A DNA stretch of 64,000 nt, taken from the NCBI GenBank assembly GCA_964407265.1, contig CAYOUV010000002.1, forward strand, positions 1-64,000, in the 5' to 3' direction. The notes under the pieces were generated by a model. It ran no database searches and was not told the DNA's origin. It worked only from the letters and a program-made list of their open reading frames with translations. The stretch is from CAYOUV01 sp964407265 (GTDB lineage Bacteria > Chloroflexota > Anaerolineae > Anaerolineales > Villigracilaceae). The stretch's first letter is position 1. Every line of letters begins with the position of its first letter. The translations under genes were made by a program, and so were the position numbers. Shown here in pieces: positions 46,212 through 54,034 of this stretch.

Positions 46212-47186
46212 TTAGGATTGGCGTTTCAAAAATTCACGGCGTCGGCGATACTCGATGATCGGCAGGTCGCCCTGAATCAGGGTTTCGTCGATATTCAGAC
46301 TGGTGGCCTTGGGTTGCTGGGTGATAACCACCCGGCGGTCTTCGTGGGCGATGTAGATATTACTCGGCATCGCAATGCGGGCAGCCAGTTTCCCTAGCCA
46401 GGGCACGCGCAGGAAGTTCTGGTAGAAGCGCAGGTAAAGCAAGCTGCGGTCATCGTCCACCGGGATGAAAGCGGCCAGGATGCGCACGTTCTCGCTGATG
46501 TAGTTCTGCCACAGGTTGGGAAAGATGAATTCCAAATGGACGCTGGTTGCGGATTTGGGCGAGAGTTCGCTCGGTTTGCGCGGTGGCGTGCCATCGTCCA
46601 GGCGGTTGAAGACGTAGGTGTAAAGCATCTTGTCGCCCTTCCACTCCACCAGCGGACCGTCGACGAGCGTGCGGTTGCCGCGGCCGATCGTCTTGGTATG
46701 CACAAATGGCAGGTGAACCACATCCAACTGATTTTCGATGACCCGCGAGTAATGCGCCTCCCACGGGTCATGGACTGAGCCGTAGTAGAAAGAGTCGTCA
46801 AGGTTATCAAAGAAGGTCGGCTTGGGCAATTCTTCCGGCGAGGGGTTACCCCACCAGATCCAGATCAACCCGTACGCTTCGTGGGTTGGATAGGTTTGCA
46901 GCTGCATGGCGTTGGGGATGATCCCGTTGCGCCCGTTGGCAGGGATCAGCACACACCTGCCTGTAGGATCGTATTCAAAGCCGTGGAATGGGCATTGGAG
47001 ATGCCCAGTCTGGATCTTGCCGAGGCTAAGGGCAGCTCCCCGGTGCGGACAGCGGTCCACAGCGGTGTGGACGACCTTATCTTGATCACGCCAAAATACC
47101 ATTTTTTCGCCCAGGCGGGTTACGCCTACGGGCTGGCCTGCAACTTCGTCCGATTCCAAGACGACATACCATTGATTGCGGATCAT
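46212..47186 (-). CDS. Rieske non-haem iron oxygenase, alpha subunit type
   Basis: A 324-residue oxygenase. The Rieske [2Fe-2S] motif is CPHRGAALS plus CPFHGFEYD in the N-terminal 85 residues. The mononuclear iron site is ENQLDVVHLPFVH, giving the Asn-Asp-His-His pattern of ring-hydroxylating and pheophorbide-oxygenase-like enzymes. Length is on the short side for the family. It overlaps the SDR gene by 4 nt, so both probably act on one substrate. A carotenoid or terpenoid substrate is suggested by the operon only. Confidence 0.9.
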   Translation of the reverse strand: MIRNQWYVVLESDEVAGQPVGVTRLGEKMVFWRDQDKVVHTAVDRCPHRGAALSLGKIQTGHLQCPFHGFEYDPTGRCVLIPANGRNGIIPNAMQLQTYPTHEAYGLIWIWWGNPSPEELPKPTFFDNLDDSFYYGSVHDPWEAHYSRVIENQLDVVHLPFVHTKTIGRGNRTLVDGPLVEWKGDKMLYTYVFNRLDDGTPPRKPSELSPKSATSVHLEFIFPNLWQNYISENVRILAAFIPVDDDRSLLYLRFYQNFLRVPWLGKLAARIAMPSNIYIAHEDRRVVITQQPKATSLNIDETLIQGDLPIIEYRRRREFLKRQS

Positions 47187-48043
47187 TTTTTGCCCTCGAA
47201 TTTGTAGGCTTCCCGAAATTGCAGTTCGTACTCCGGGACCTTGCCGGTCCTGGTAATGTTTTCCCAGAGCACTTTAAGTAGACCCAGGAACGGTGTCCAG
47301 GGTTTGAACTGGCGGTACTCCAGGAACGACTTGCGATTGGTCGCCAGCACCTTAACCAGCTTCTCGGCGGATTGCTCCGGTTTATGCGCCAGAAAGCGCA
47401 GCACAAAGCCATAACGTTCCATCATCTTTTTGGCGTCCTCGCCGATGACGGTCGGGCTGGTCAGCATGTCGGTCAGCATCATGCCGGGGCTGAAACCGAG
47501 CAGCTGCACACCGCTGCTTTTGAGTTCCTTGGCCAGCGTGCGTGTGAAGGAGCTGATCCAGGCCTTGGTCGCGGCATACAGGCCGGTTGGCGACGACGGG
47601 TTCAGGAAGCTGCCCGCCCCGTAGATATTGACCAGTGTGCCCTGCTTGCGCGGCAGCATATATTTCAGCGCCGCCTGGGTCCCGTAGAGCGTTCCCAGAT
47701 CGTTGGCTTTGAACATCTCCAAGGCCTCGCTCGGATAAAAGTCGACAATGTGACCGGCCGCTGAGGAATATCCGGCGTTGTTGATCCAAATGTCGATCCG
47801 GCCAAATTCGTTGAACACACGGTCTGCGAGTTGATGGACTTGCCCCTCGAGGGTGACATCACACAGCTCGCCTCGGACTGATCCCAGGGCTTGCAGGCTG
47901 ATTAATGCTTGTTGGAGGCTCTCCTGGCTGCGCCCCGTGATGATGACGGTCGCACCGGCTTTAAGCAAGGCTTCGGCAATGGCATGGCCAAACCCGCGTG
48001 TAGACCCGGTGACAACGACAATCTTATTCTGTAGTTTTTTCAT
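47183..48043 (-). CDS. short-chain dehydrogenase/reductase
   Basis: A 286-residue classical SDR: VTGSTRGFGHA (TGxxxGxG cofactor loop), WINNAGYSS (NNAG) and the catalytic YAATK. NAD(P)-dependent oxidation or reduction of an alcohol or ketone is expected. It overlaps both neighbours by 4 nt (peroxiredoxin upstream, Rieske oxygenase downstream). Sequential action with the Rieske enzyme, for example oxidising a hydroxyl it installs, is a reasonable inference. Confidence 0.92.
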   Translation of the reverse strand: MKKLQNKIVVVTGSTRGFGHAIAEALLKAGATVIITGRSQESLQQALISLQALGSVRGELCDVTLEGQVHQLADRVFNEFGRIDIWINNAGYSSAAGHIVDFYPSEALEMFKANDLGTLYGTQAALKYMLPRKQGTLVNIYGAGSFLNPSSPTGLYAATKAWISSFTRTLAKELKSSGVQLLGFSPGMMLTDMLTSPTVIGEDAKKMMERYGFVLRFLAHKPEQSAEKLVKVLATNRKSFLEYRQFKPWTPFLGLLKVLWENITRTGKVPEYELQFREAYKFEGKK

Positions 48044-48534
48044 GCTGTTCTCCGTTGCAGTGCCTCTTGATTGAGCTCCTGCAAAGTAAGTAAAACTTCT
48101 TCGTTTTTGGGGATATCGCTCATGACGTGTCCGTAATGGACGTAACGGGCGCTCCCTTGTTTGTCCACGATTACCATGGCGGGCATACGTCCCAGCTTGA
48201 ACAGGTTAACTTCCTGACCGTAAAGTTTGAGAACGTTGTGTGTCGGATCGGGCAGGCCAGTAAAAGGCAATTTGTGAGTCTGCCAGTATTCCTTGAAAGA
48301 GCCAGCATCTTCCGGTCCGACCACAATGACCACGGTATCCTCGGCCTGAAATTTTGTAAAATCCTGACGCAACTGCGCCATGTGCCGCTGGCAGAATGGT
48401 CAGACGAATCCACGGTTGAAGACCAACAGTACATTGGAATTGTGCCGAAAATCCGAGAGTCGCATCTTCTGTCCATCGGCATCGGTGAGTGTAAAGTCGG
48501 GCGCAGTTTTGTCGAGTTGAACACGGTTACTCAT
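48040..48534 (-). CDS. peroxiredoxin-like protein, probable selenoprotein (in-frame TGA)
   Basis: Reading from ATG at 48534 gives 164 residues of the AhpC/TSA thioredoxin-like fold, interrupted only by TGA at codon 45 (48400-48402). The context is FNRGFV-TGA-PFCQRHMAQL, so TGA stands exactly where homologues have the first Cys of CPFC, giving a UxxC motif (U45, C48). Both sides are family-like: APDFTLTDADGQKMRLSDF before and DTVVIVVGPEDAGSFKEYW, GRMPAMVIVDKQG after. Selenocysteine insertion explains this better than decay, because frame and sequence are intact and gene overlaps are kept (1 nt upstream, 4 nt downstream). It would reduce peroxides, which fits a light-stress operon. Confidence 0.82.
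48373..48402 (-). promoter_or_regulatory. candidate bacterial SECIS element
   Basis: Starting with the TGA codon, the mRNA can fold CTG-CCA / TGG-CG-CAG (48373-48394) with a 2-nt bulge and an 8-nt loop containing GG. The loop lies about 15-22 nt after TGA, the position expected for bacterial SECIS hairpins read by SelB. The stem is short, so this is tentative. Confidence 0.4.
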
Positions 48535-49232
48535 TAGAAACCTCTTTTTTGCCCTCCCCAGGGCGGGGGAGCCTGCGAGCGGAATTCATCCACACTCGGG
48601 CCCTTTAGATTTTTTAAGCGCCAGGTACCGTACAGGTAACTGAGCACCAGCAGGACGATCATCGCGGGCCAGCCCAAGAGTGCATTGACGAGAGCCAGTT
48701 GACTTTCGGCCTGTGCTTGGAAAAGCGCGAACTGCCACAGCAGTCGGGCGGCGAAAAAGACCGTCCAGGCCAGAGTGACTTCGCTATAAGCCGGACGCAC
48801 AAGCGGATGCCAGTACCATTCCAGCGGCCAGCGCCGGGCCAGGAAACTGGTCCAGGCTACAAATGGTCGGTGGATTATCAGGCTAATCAGTGCCAGCGCG
48901 AAGGTCATACCGCCGCTGACCAGATCGGGCAGGAAGTACCCCTCCGCCCGTCCAAACAGCCAGACGATGGCAATTGCCAGTCCGACACTGCCAATCCCCG
49001 CCAGGGCATACAGCAGGGACTGCCTACGCCTTAAGCGCATGGCAGCGACAACAACAGCCAGTCCCAACGAGACCCACATAGCTGCTTGAAAATTAAAAAT
49101 GCTGTTAACGATCAGGAAAATGACCGGTGGCAGGATGGCATCCAGCAGATTGCCAGAACCCAGAACGAGGCGGAGTTCTTCGAAGAGTTCGCGCCACTTG
49201 CTGTTCTGGGAGGTGGTTTGGGTTTCAGGCAT
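48534..49232 (-). CDS. DUF3159-like membrane protein
   Basis: A 232-residue protein with about five to six helices (LLDAILPPVIFLIVNSIF; AAMWVSLGLAVVVAAMRL; LLYALAGIGSVGLAIAIVWLF; FALALISLIIHRPF; LAWTVFFAARLLWQFALF; AMIVLLVLSYLYG). The arrangement resembles DUF3159-type proteins; function unknown. ATG at 49232 overlaps the upstream gene by 8 nt; longer starts exist but lack ribosome-binding sites. Its stop codon overlaps the peroxiredoxin start (TAATG). Confidence 0.7.
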   Translation of the reverse strand: MPETQTTSQNSKWRELFEELRLVLGSGNLLDAILPPVIFLIVNSIFNFQAAMWVSLGLAVVVAAMRLRRRQSLLYALAGIGSVGLAIAIVWLFGRAEGYFLPDLVSGGMTFALALISLIIHRPFVAWTSFLARRWPLEWYWHPLVRPAYSEVTLAWTVFFAARLLWQFALFQAQAESQLALVNALLGWPAMIVLLVLSYLYGTWRLKNLKGPSVDEFRSQAPPPWGGQKRGF

Positions 49233-49551
49233 GTTTGCCCAGCCAGAATTTGTGCCAGTTGCCATTACTTTTTTGCAGGGCAATGAATGCGTACAGACTG
49301 CCAGCAAAGAAACCGAGTGTCAGCATGGCGATCGTCCACAGGATGGCCACTGGCAGGGATTTTTCGCGGTAGATGATCCAGACCGAAAACAGGGTGAAAC
49401 CAGTATACAAGTCAACCAGTGAGACGATGCCCCAGGGCATGGACAGCAACTGGCTGCCCTCGCCGCTAAAGTCACCGATGGTAAAGCCGTAAATGAGCAC
49501 GGCGGTCATGGCGATTACGCCAAGGAAGGAAATGGTTTTGGCTGCTTTCAT
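49225..49551 (-). CDS. DUF1475-like small membrane protein
   Basis: A 108-residue protein with three helices (TISFLGVIAMTAVLIYGF; GIVSLVDLYTGFTLFSVWIIY; LPVAILWTIAMLTLGFFAGSLY). The conserved middle LVDLYTGF...WI.YRE and the final LGF..G.LY.. pattern resemble DUF1475. No catalytic motif. It is translationally coupled to both neighbours (1-nt overlap upstream, 8-nt downstream). Confidence 0.7.
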   Translation of the reverse strand: MKAAKTISFLGVIAMTAVLIYGFTIGDFSGEGSQLLSMPWGIVSLVDLYTGFTLFSVWIIYREKSLPVAILWTIAMLTLGFFAGSLYAFIALQKSNGNWHKFWLGKHA

Positions 49552-49895
49552 TAGAGCACCAGGATTAGGCCGAAAACAACTTCGATGACCAGGCTGATCA
49601 CGTTGGATTGCTCGATCGATTTGTCGACCAGCATCGAAATGCTGCGGACGGCGCCAATCGCCAGGTACACGATGCCCAGCAGTTGATAGACTTCACGTGT
49701 TCCGAGCAGTAAAACAGCCAATCCCAGCCCGATGAAGGCCCCGCCGAAGACAGCTCGAAACTCACTGATCCCGCGCGGACCCGGAGCTGTCAGGCCGGTG
49801 AAGCCCTGGATGTTGCGCGGCCAGAACAAGGCAACCAGGCCGGTTAGGAGGGTGCCGATGACGGCGATGATTTGCAGAATTTTTAGGATGTTCAT
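49551..49895 (-). CDS. DUF4345-like small membrane protein
   Basis: A 114-residue protein with four helices. EFRAVFGGAFIGLGLAVLLL and YLAIGAVRSISMLVD resemble the DUF4345 pattern (RxxxGGxxxGLG...R..s...D). Function unknown. TTTAATTTTTCC-type AT-rich sequence and AAGGAAAAATTAA precede ATG. A 147-bp gap separates it from the upstream DUF1295-like gene, the largest break in this part of the run, and could hold a secondary promoter, although no convincing one was seen. Confidence 0.7.
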   Translation of the reverse strand: MNILKILQIIAVIGTLLTGLVALFWPRNIQGFTGLTAPGPRGISEFRAVFGGAFIGLGLAVLLLGTREVYQLLGIVYLAIGAVRSISMLVDKSIEQSNVISLVIEVVFGLILVL

Positions 49896-50042
49896 TTAAT
49901 TTTTCCTTATTTATGATTGGGATGCAGGTGGACACCGTCGAGGCTGAATTTCTATGCAGCATGCCGGATTTTTGATCTGCATCCGATTAGCATTAAGTAG
50001 TTTTTACCCTCTAAATGTTCTTGCTAAGAGGCTTTAACGCAC

Positions 50043-50828
50043 TTATTTCTTGCGCGGCAGCCAGGGGAAGAAGGCGCTGGTGCGGGCGACATAGTCCGCG
50101 TAGCCGGGTTTGGTGTCTTTGAGCGTTTTTTCGAGCATGACCACGCCGGAGACTTTCATAAGCAGGAAGGTCATGATGAGGGGGCTGAAGATCGACCAAA
50201 GTGCGCCAGCGGAGGCGGCGATCAACCAGAAACCCCACCATTGGGCAGCATCCCCAAAATAATTGGGGTGACGCGTCAGGCTCCAGAGACCAGTGTTGAG
50301 CAGCTTGCCTTTGTTTTCGGGGTTTGACTTGAAGCGTGCCAATTGCCAATCACCGCCTGCTTCAAAAATGAAACCGGCCAGCCAGAGTGCAAGCCCGGTG
50401 TAATCCAGGCATTTAAGCGGTCCAGCGGCCTCCCCGGTTTGTGCAGCCAGAAGCGGGATAGCGATAAGCCACATCAAGAAGCCCTGCAGGATAAAAACTT
50501 TGAAGAAACTGCGCCACCACCAATTACCGCCTGCCTCTTTACGCCAGGCGGCATAGCGGAAGTCTTCGCCTTTGCCGGCATTGCGCGAGAAAATGTATAA
50601 AGATAGGCGCAGCCCCCAAATGGTAGTGATGATCCCGAGCAGAGTAATGCGGGTGGGAAAATTTCCAGGGATGAGGAAGGTGGCGATCCAGAATGTGATC
50701 ACAAACCCGGCGCCCCAGAAAATGTCCACAATGCTGGAATCTTTCAGCGCCAGACTGACCAGCCAGAGCAGGATCATCAGGCCGAGGATAACGAGTCCGC
50801 TGTTGAGCCAGAGAGTGAGAAATGACAA
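50043..50828 (-). CDS. DUF1295/steroid 5-alpha-reductase-like membrane protein
   Basis: A 261-residue protein with six to seven helices. The C-terminal block LWSLTRHPNYFGDAAQWWGFWL and the final KPGYADYVARTSAFFPWLP are hallmarks of DUF1295 and the related steroid 5-alpha-reductase and isoprenylcysteine-methyltransferase C-terminal fold. Members are NAD(P)H-dependent reductases of lipid double bonds or membrane methyltransferases. In a carotenoid operon, a role in reducing a polyene or quinone is conceivable. It starts 3 bp after DegV. Confidence 0.82.
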   Translation of the reverse strand: MSFLTLWLNSGLVILGLMILLWLVSLALKDSSIVDIFWGAGFVITFWIATFLIPGNFPTRITLLGIITTIWGLRLSLYIFSRNAGKGEDFRYAAWRKEAGGNWWWRSFFKVFILQGFLMWLIAIPLLAAQTGEAAGPLKCLDYTGLALWLAGFIFEAGGDWQLARFKSNPENKGKLLNTGLWSLTRHPNYFGDAAQWWGFWLIAASAGALWSIFSPLIMTFLLMKVSGVVMLEKTLKDTKPGYADYVARTSAFFPWLPRKK

Positions 50829-50831
50829 GGT

Positions 50832-51671
50832 TTATTCCTTTCTTGAGATACATGCGAAACCGAGTGCGCCAACGCCAAGATGAGATCCCAGTACGGGAGT
50901 AATTTGCAGCACAGGGATTTCGGCGTCCGGCAGGTAAGCGCGGACTTCGTCGCGCAGTTCTACCGCTCGAGATTCGACACCTGCGTGAAGAACAGCCAAT
51001 TGCTCAAAGGGGGCATACTCATCAAGCCAGGTGAAGAGACGTTCCATGGCTCGCCTGGAAGTGCGGACGCGCTGCGCTGCTGGATTGCCCTGGTTCATGT
51101 GCAGAATTGGTTTCAAGTGTAGAAACTCGCCAAAACGTGCAATAGCAATGTGCATGCGTCCGCTGCGGCGCAGGTATTCGAGTGTGTCGAGAGCAGCAAA
51201 GACGTGGATTTTTGGCATCAGGTTTTTCAAGCCATCCAGAATCTCCTCGACTTTGTGCCCGGTTTCTGCCAGTTGCGCGGCTTTCTCAACCAGGAAGCCC
51301 AATCCCAGGCTGAGTTGACCCGAGTCAAGCACAATGACGGGAATGCGAGTAAATTCTTTGGCGGCCAGGCGTGCAGAGTTGATGGTAGCGCTGAGTGTTT
51401 CCGAGATGTGGATGGAAATAATGGCCTGCGCGCCAATTTCAACCAGGGCTTCGAAGTGTTGCCTGAAGATTTCTGGTCCCGGCGTAGCCGTAGTTGGCGC
51501 AGGATCATATTCGGGCAGGCGTCGATAAAATTCTTCCTTTGTAAGGTTGACGCCGTCGATCAGGCTCTCATTGCCCATCTGGATTTGAAGTGGAACAATA
51601 TCGATGCCGAGGCGTTCCACGACTTCGACCGGTAGGTCACAAGTGCTGTCGGTGACAATGGCGATTTTCAT
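50832..51671 (-). CDS. DegV-family fatty-acid-binding protein
   Basis: A 279-residue protein: VTDSTCDLP at the N-terminus, the PTTATPGPEIF stretch, ISIHISETLSATINSA (fatty-acid headgroup-binding Thr/Ser) and the C-terminal HAG..GxHLGVGALG. DegV proteins (FakB-like) bind an acyl chain and, in Firmicutes, present it to FakA kinase. No fakA gene is near. ATG at 51671 has AGGAGACTTTCT upstream; the longer frame was rejected for lacking that site. Presence in a pigment operon hints at lipid remodelling linked to light. Confidence 0.9.
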   Translation of the reverse strand: MKIAIVTDSTCDLPVEVVERLGIDIVPLQIQMGNESLIDGVNLTKEEFYRRLPEYDPAPTTATPGPEIFRQHFEALVEIGAQAIISIHISETLSATINSARLAAKEFTRIPVIVLDSGQLSLGLGFLVEKAAQLAETGHKVEEILDGLKNLMPKIHVFAALDTLEYLRRSGRMHIAIARFGEFLHLKPILHMNQGNPAAQRVRTSRRAMERLFTWLDEYAPFEQLAVLHAGVESRAVELRDEVRAYLPDAEIPVLQITPVLGSHLGVGALGFACISRKE

Positions 51672-51681
51672 AGAAAGTCTC

Positions 51682-52701
51682 CTAATCTGTTCCTGCTGGA
51701 AACGGGTATCGGTTACGGCGAAACAGACCAATTATGCCGTTGCCGAGGATGAAAAGCAGGTAGAAGACGAATATCAGGGCGTATTCAATGAATGGGATGC
51801 GGATCACTTCATTGATCCCGGCCAGGTTGCCGCTCAGGATGTAGAAAAGACCTGCTGCCAGCGCAAAGCCGATCCCAAACAAGCGCGTTGCCCAGGCTTT
51901 GAGCCCCAGGCCGTAAATCTGGGTCAGGGCGATCATGGCGCCAAAGCCGAAGAAGAACATCGGCCACAATCCTGTGCCTTGATAGACGGCTACCAGAGTG
52001 CCGTGAATCAAGACGACAGTTTCCAGGGCAAATGTCCAGTATTTGTTGACGTGGGCCCGGTTGAAGATCAGCACCGATTGTGCCAGCAACAGGAACATGT
52101 AGAAGAAACCAGCCAGATGTCCGAAGGTGTTTTCCATGGGGTGATACCAAAAGGTGTAGATGATGCCCCAGGAGAACAGGTATCCGTGATAGCGGCGGAT
52201 CACTTGCGTGAAGCGCTGCTTGAAGTTGATTTTTTTGCCGAAGAACAGACCGCGGCGTGGATTTTCAAGGATCAGGATGAAGACCAGCATCAGCACCACT
52301 GAGCCCTGTGAGGTTACTTCCGGGACAGCAATTGCCAACCCGTCATACCAGAGCTGGGTCTGCACCCAGTGCAACAGGTATCCCCCTGCATTTACGGCCA
52401 ACATGGCCCAGTTGAACCAGCGGAAGTCCCGGTCATATTTTGGGCGAATGCGCTGGGCGGCAAAGATGATGCCCCAGGCGGCGATGTTGTGCAGTGCGTA
52501 TCCAACCCAAGCAGTGATATAGGCCATGCTGGCAGGATTGCGGGTCTGCCAGGGGTAATAAAAAGCAAAATATTTTTCGTTGACCACATCGAAGCGGCTT
52601 TGCAGCGCCCCTGCAGTCAGCCAGATGACTGCGGTGCAGGCAGCCGCGGCCAATAAGCCTGTCAGCAAAAGATTACGGGTGGCGGTATGATTGCGATTCA
52701 T
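51682..52701 (-). CDS. polytopic membrane protein of unknown function, light-response run
   Basis: A 339-residue protein with about nine to ten predicted helices. Polar or charged residues inside or near helices stand out: YALHNIAAW, GGYLLHWVQTQLWYDG, RRYHGYLFSWGIIYTFWYHPMENTFGHLAGFFYMFL and LIHGTLVAVYQ, i.e. at least six His that could form a metal site. No Brp/Blh, desaturase or hydroxylase signature was recognised. It starts 4 bp after the CarH-like gene, the closest neighbour of the regulator, so it is a good candidate for an unrecognised enzyme or receptor of this locus. Confidence 0.75.
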   Translation of the reverse strand: MNRNHTATRNLLLTGLLAAAACTAVIWLTAGALQSRFDVVNEKYFAFYYPWQTRNPASMAYITAWVGYALHNIAAWGIIFAAQRIRPKYDRDFRWFNWAMLAVNAGGYLLHWVQTQLWYDGLAIAVPEVTSQGSVVLMLVFILILENPRRGLFFGKKINFKQRFTQVIRRYHGYLFSWGIIYTFWYHPMENTFGHLAGFFYMFLLLAQSVLIFNRAHVNKYWTFALETVVLIHGTLVAVYQGTGLWPMFFFGFGAMIALTQIYGLGLKAWATRLFGIGFALAAGLFYILSGNLAGINEVIRIPFIEYALIFVFYLLFILGNGIIGLFRRNRYPFPAGTD

Positions 52702-52705
52702 AGGG

Positions 52706-54007
52706 TTATTTGTCCATGCTCTTGACGATATCTCGCAGCCAATTAACGATCAGTTCACCATGAGCGCCCAGCTCTACATCGACCGCGCTGGCATATAAAG
52801 TCAGATAACGAACCAGATAGTCCTCGTCCAGGCGGACATTGCCGAGGTAACCGTTGATCCAGTCGATTTCGCTTTCCACCAGGCTGACGTCGCCCAGTGC
52901 CAAGGCAGCTGACAGGTTGTCTCCCAGGAATTGGTTGGCGATGCCCATGTTCTCGACCGGTAAATTGGCTTGCACCACGTCGGACATCAGGCGTGATTCG
53001 ATCGTCACCCGGCGGCGTTTGAATTCCCGCGTAGCATACTGGTACGCCTCTGAGATGGGTTGAATAACCGGCGGTTGGTATCCATCTGCGAGCGTTCCCT
53101 CTATGGTTTTGAGGGCCGTTTCGATATCCTGACCCAGGAATATGGCCGGGATCAGTTCGCGCAGGCGTGGGGATTGATTGAAAATGCGCCCGCCGTATCC
53201 AATACGCAAACCCGCCTGCGCCAGGTTGAGCGCCACTTCCTGCAAATTGTCGGTAGTATGCAATTGCTGAGTGGACAAAATAACCAGGTCGGGTTTGATT
53301 TGGCGGATGGTTTCATCAAATCGAAAGAGGGGGACGTTGGCGCCCAAATAGACCACATCTAATCCGCGGCGGCGCAGGAACAGAGCCAGGACCAACAACG
53401 AGAAGGTATGCCACTCATCTGGCGGACAACCGATCAGAATGGTCTGTGCGCGGGTTGGAGCCGGGGCGGCAGTGATCAATGCGTCCAGGCGGCGGATAGC
53501 CAGCGCCGAGGCAAAGTGCTCATGCTGGACCGAGGCGCGTCCCTGGTACCATAGTTCGCCAATCTCTGAGATGCCTTTTTGAAGCACATCCAGGCAGACG
53601 GTTTCCACCGGGTGGAGCGCAAACGCCTGATTCAGGATCTGTTCGGCAGCCGCTTCGTTGAAGGACAAGCAGGCGGAAAGCCACTGATCGCGGGTTGTGT
53701 CGAGCAGTCCATTTGGGATGGCGGGCAAACCGGTTTGATGGGATTGGGCCAGCGGGTCGTGCCCTCCCGTGCTGAGATCGTTCCATAGATCGACCGCATG
53801 GGAGATACTCAAGCCCTCCTGCTGACGGGTGGTCAGCCATTTGATGATTTCAATATCCCGTTGTGAGTACAGGCGGTGCCCACCAGCCGAACGATCTGGC
53901 AGCGGCAGCCCGTAACGGCGCTCCCAGGCGCGAAGCGTGTCCGCGCTGACACCCGTCTCAGTGATGACGGCTTTTAAGTTGTAAGTGGGGGTCGAGTTGA
54001 TTGGCAT
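52706..54007 (-). CDS. carH: CarH-type MerR/B12-binding photoreceptor regulator with extra C-terminal domain
   Basis: A 433-residue regulator. Residues about 10-75 are a MerR winged helix (VSADTLRAWERRYGLP, GGHRLYS). Residues about 105-180 form the helical cap carrying Trp153-x9-Glu163-His164, the W-x9-EH signature over adenosylcobalamin in CarH. Residues about 188-310 are the B12-binding Rossmann domain with lower axial His200 in DEWHTFS. In CarH, dark B12-bound tetramers repress carotenoid genes and light breaks them apart. Residues about 315-433 are an added helical domain absent from the roughly 285-residue Thermus CarH. GGAG precedes ATG; the gene follows crtI by 27 bp. Confidence 0.9.
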   Translation of the reverse strand: MPINSTPTYNLKAVITETGVSADTLRAWERRYGLPLPDRSAGGHRLYSQRDIEIIKWLTTRQQEGLSISHAVDLWNDLSTGGHDPLAQSHQTGLPAIPNGLLDTTRDQWLSACLSFNEAAAEQILNQAFALHPVETVCLDVLQKGISEIGELWYQGRASVQHEHFASALAIRRLDALITAAPAPTRAQTILIGCPPDEWHTFSLLVLALFLRRRGLDVVYLGANVPLFRFDETIRQIKPDLVILSTQQLHTTDNLQEVALNLAQAGLRIGYGGRIFNQSPRLRELIPAIFLGQDIETALKTIEGTLADGYQPPVIQPISEAYQYATREFKRRRVTIESRLMSDVVQANLPVENMGIANQFLGDNLSAALALGDVSLVESEIDWINGYLGNVRLDEDYLVRYLTLYASAVDVELGAHGELIVNWLRDIVKSMDK

Positions 54008-54034
54008 GTAAGAACTCCGATGAAGAACCAGCAG

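Noticed and set aside
48040..48381. 113-codon peroxiredoxin fragment as a separate gene or pseudogene
   Set aside because: The upstream part is in the same frame across a single TGA at a Cys position, so a selenoprotein explains the data better than truncation.
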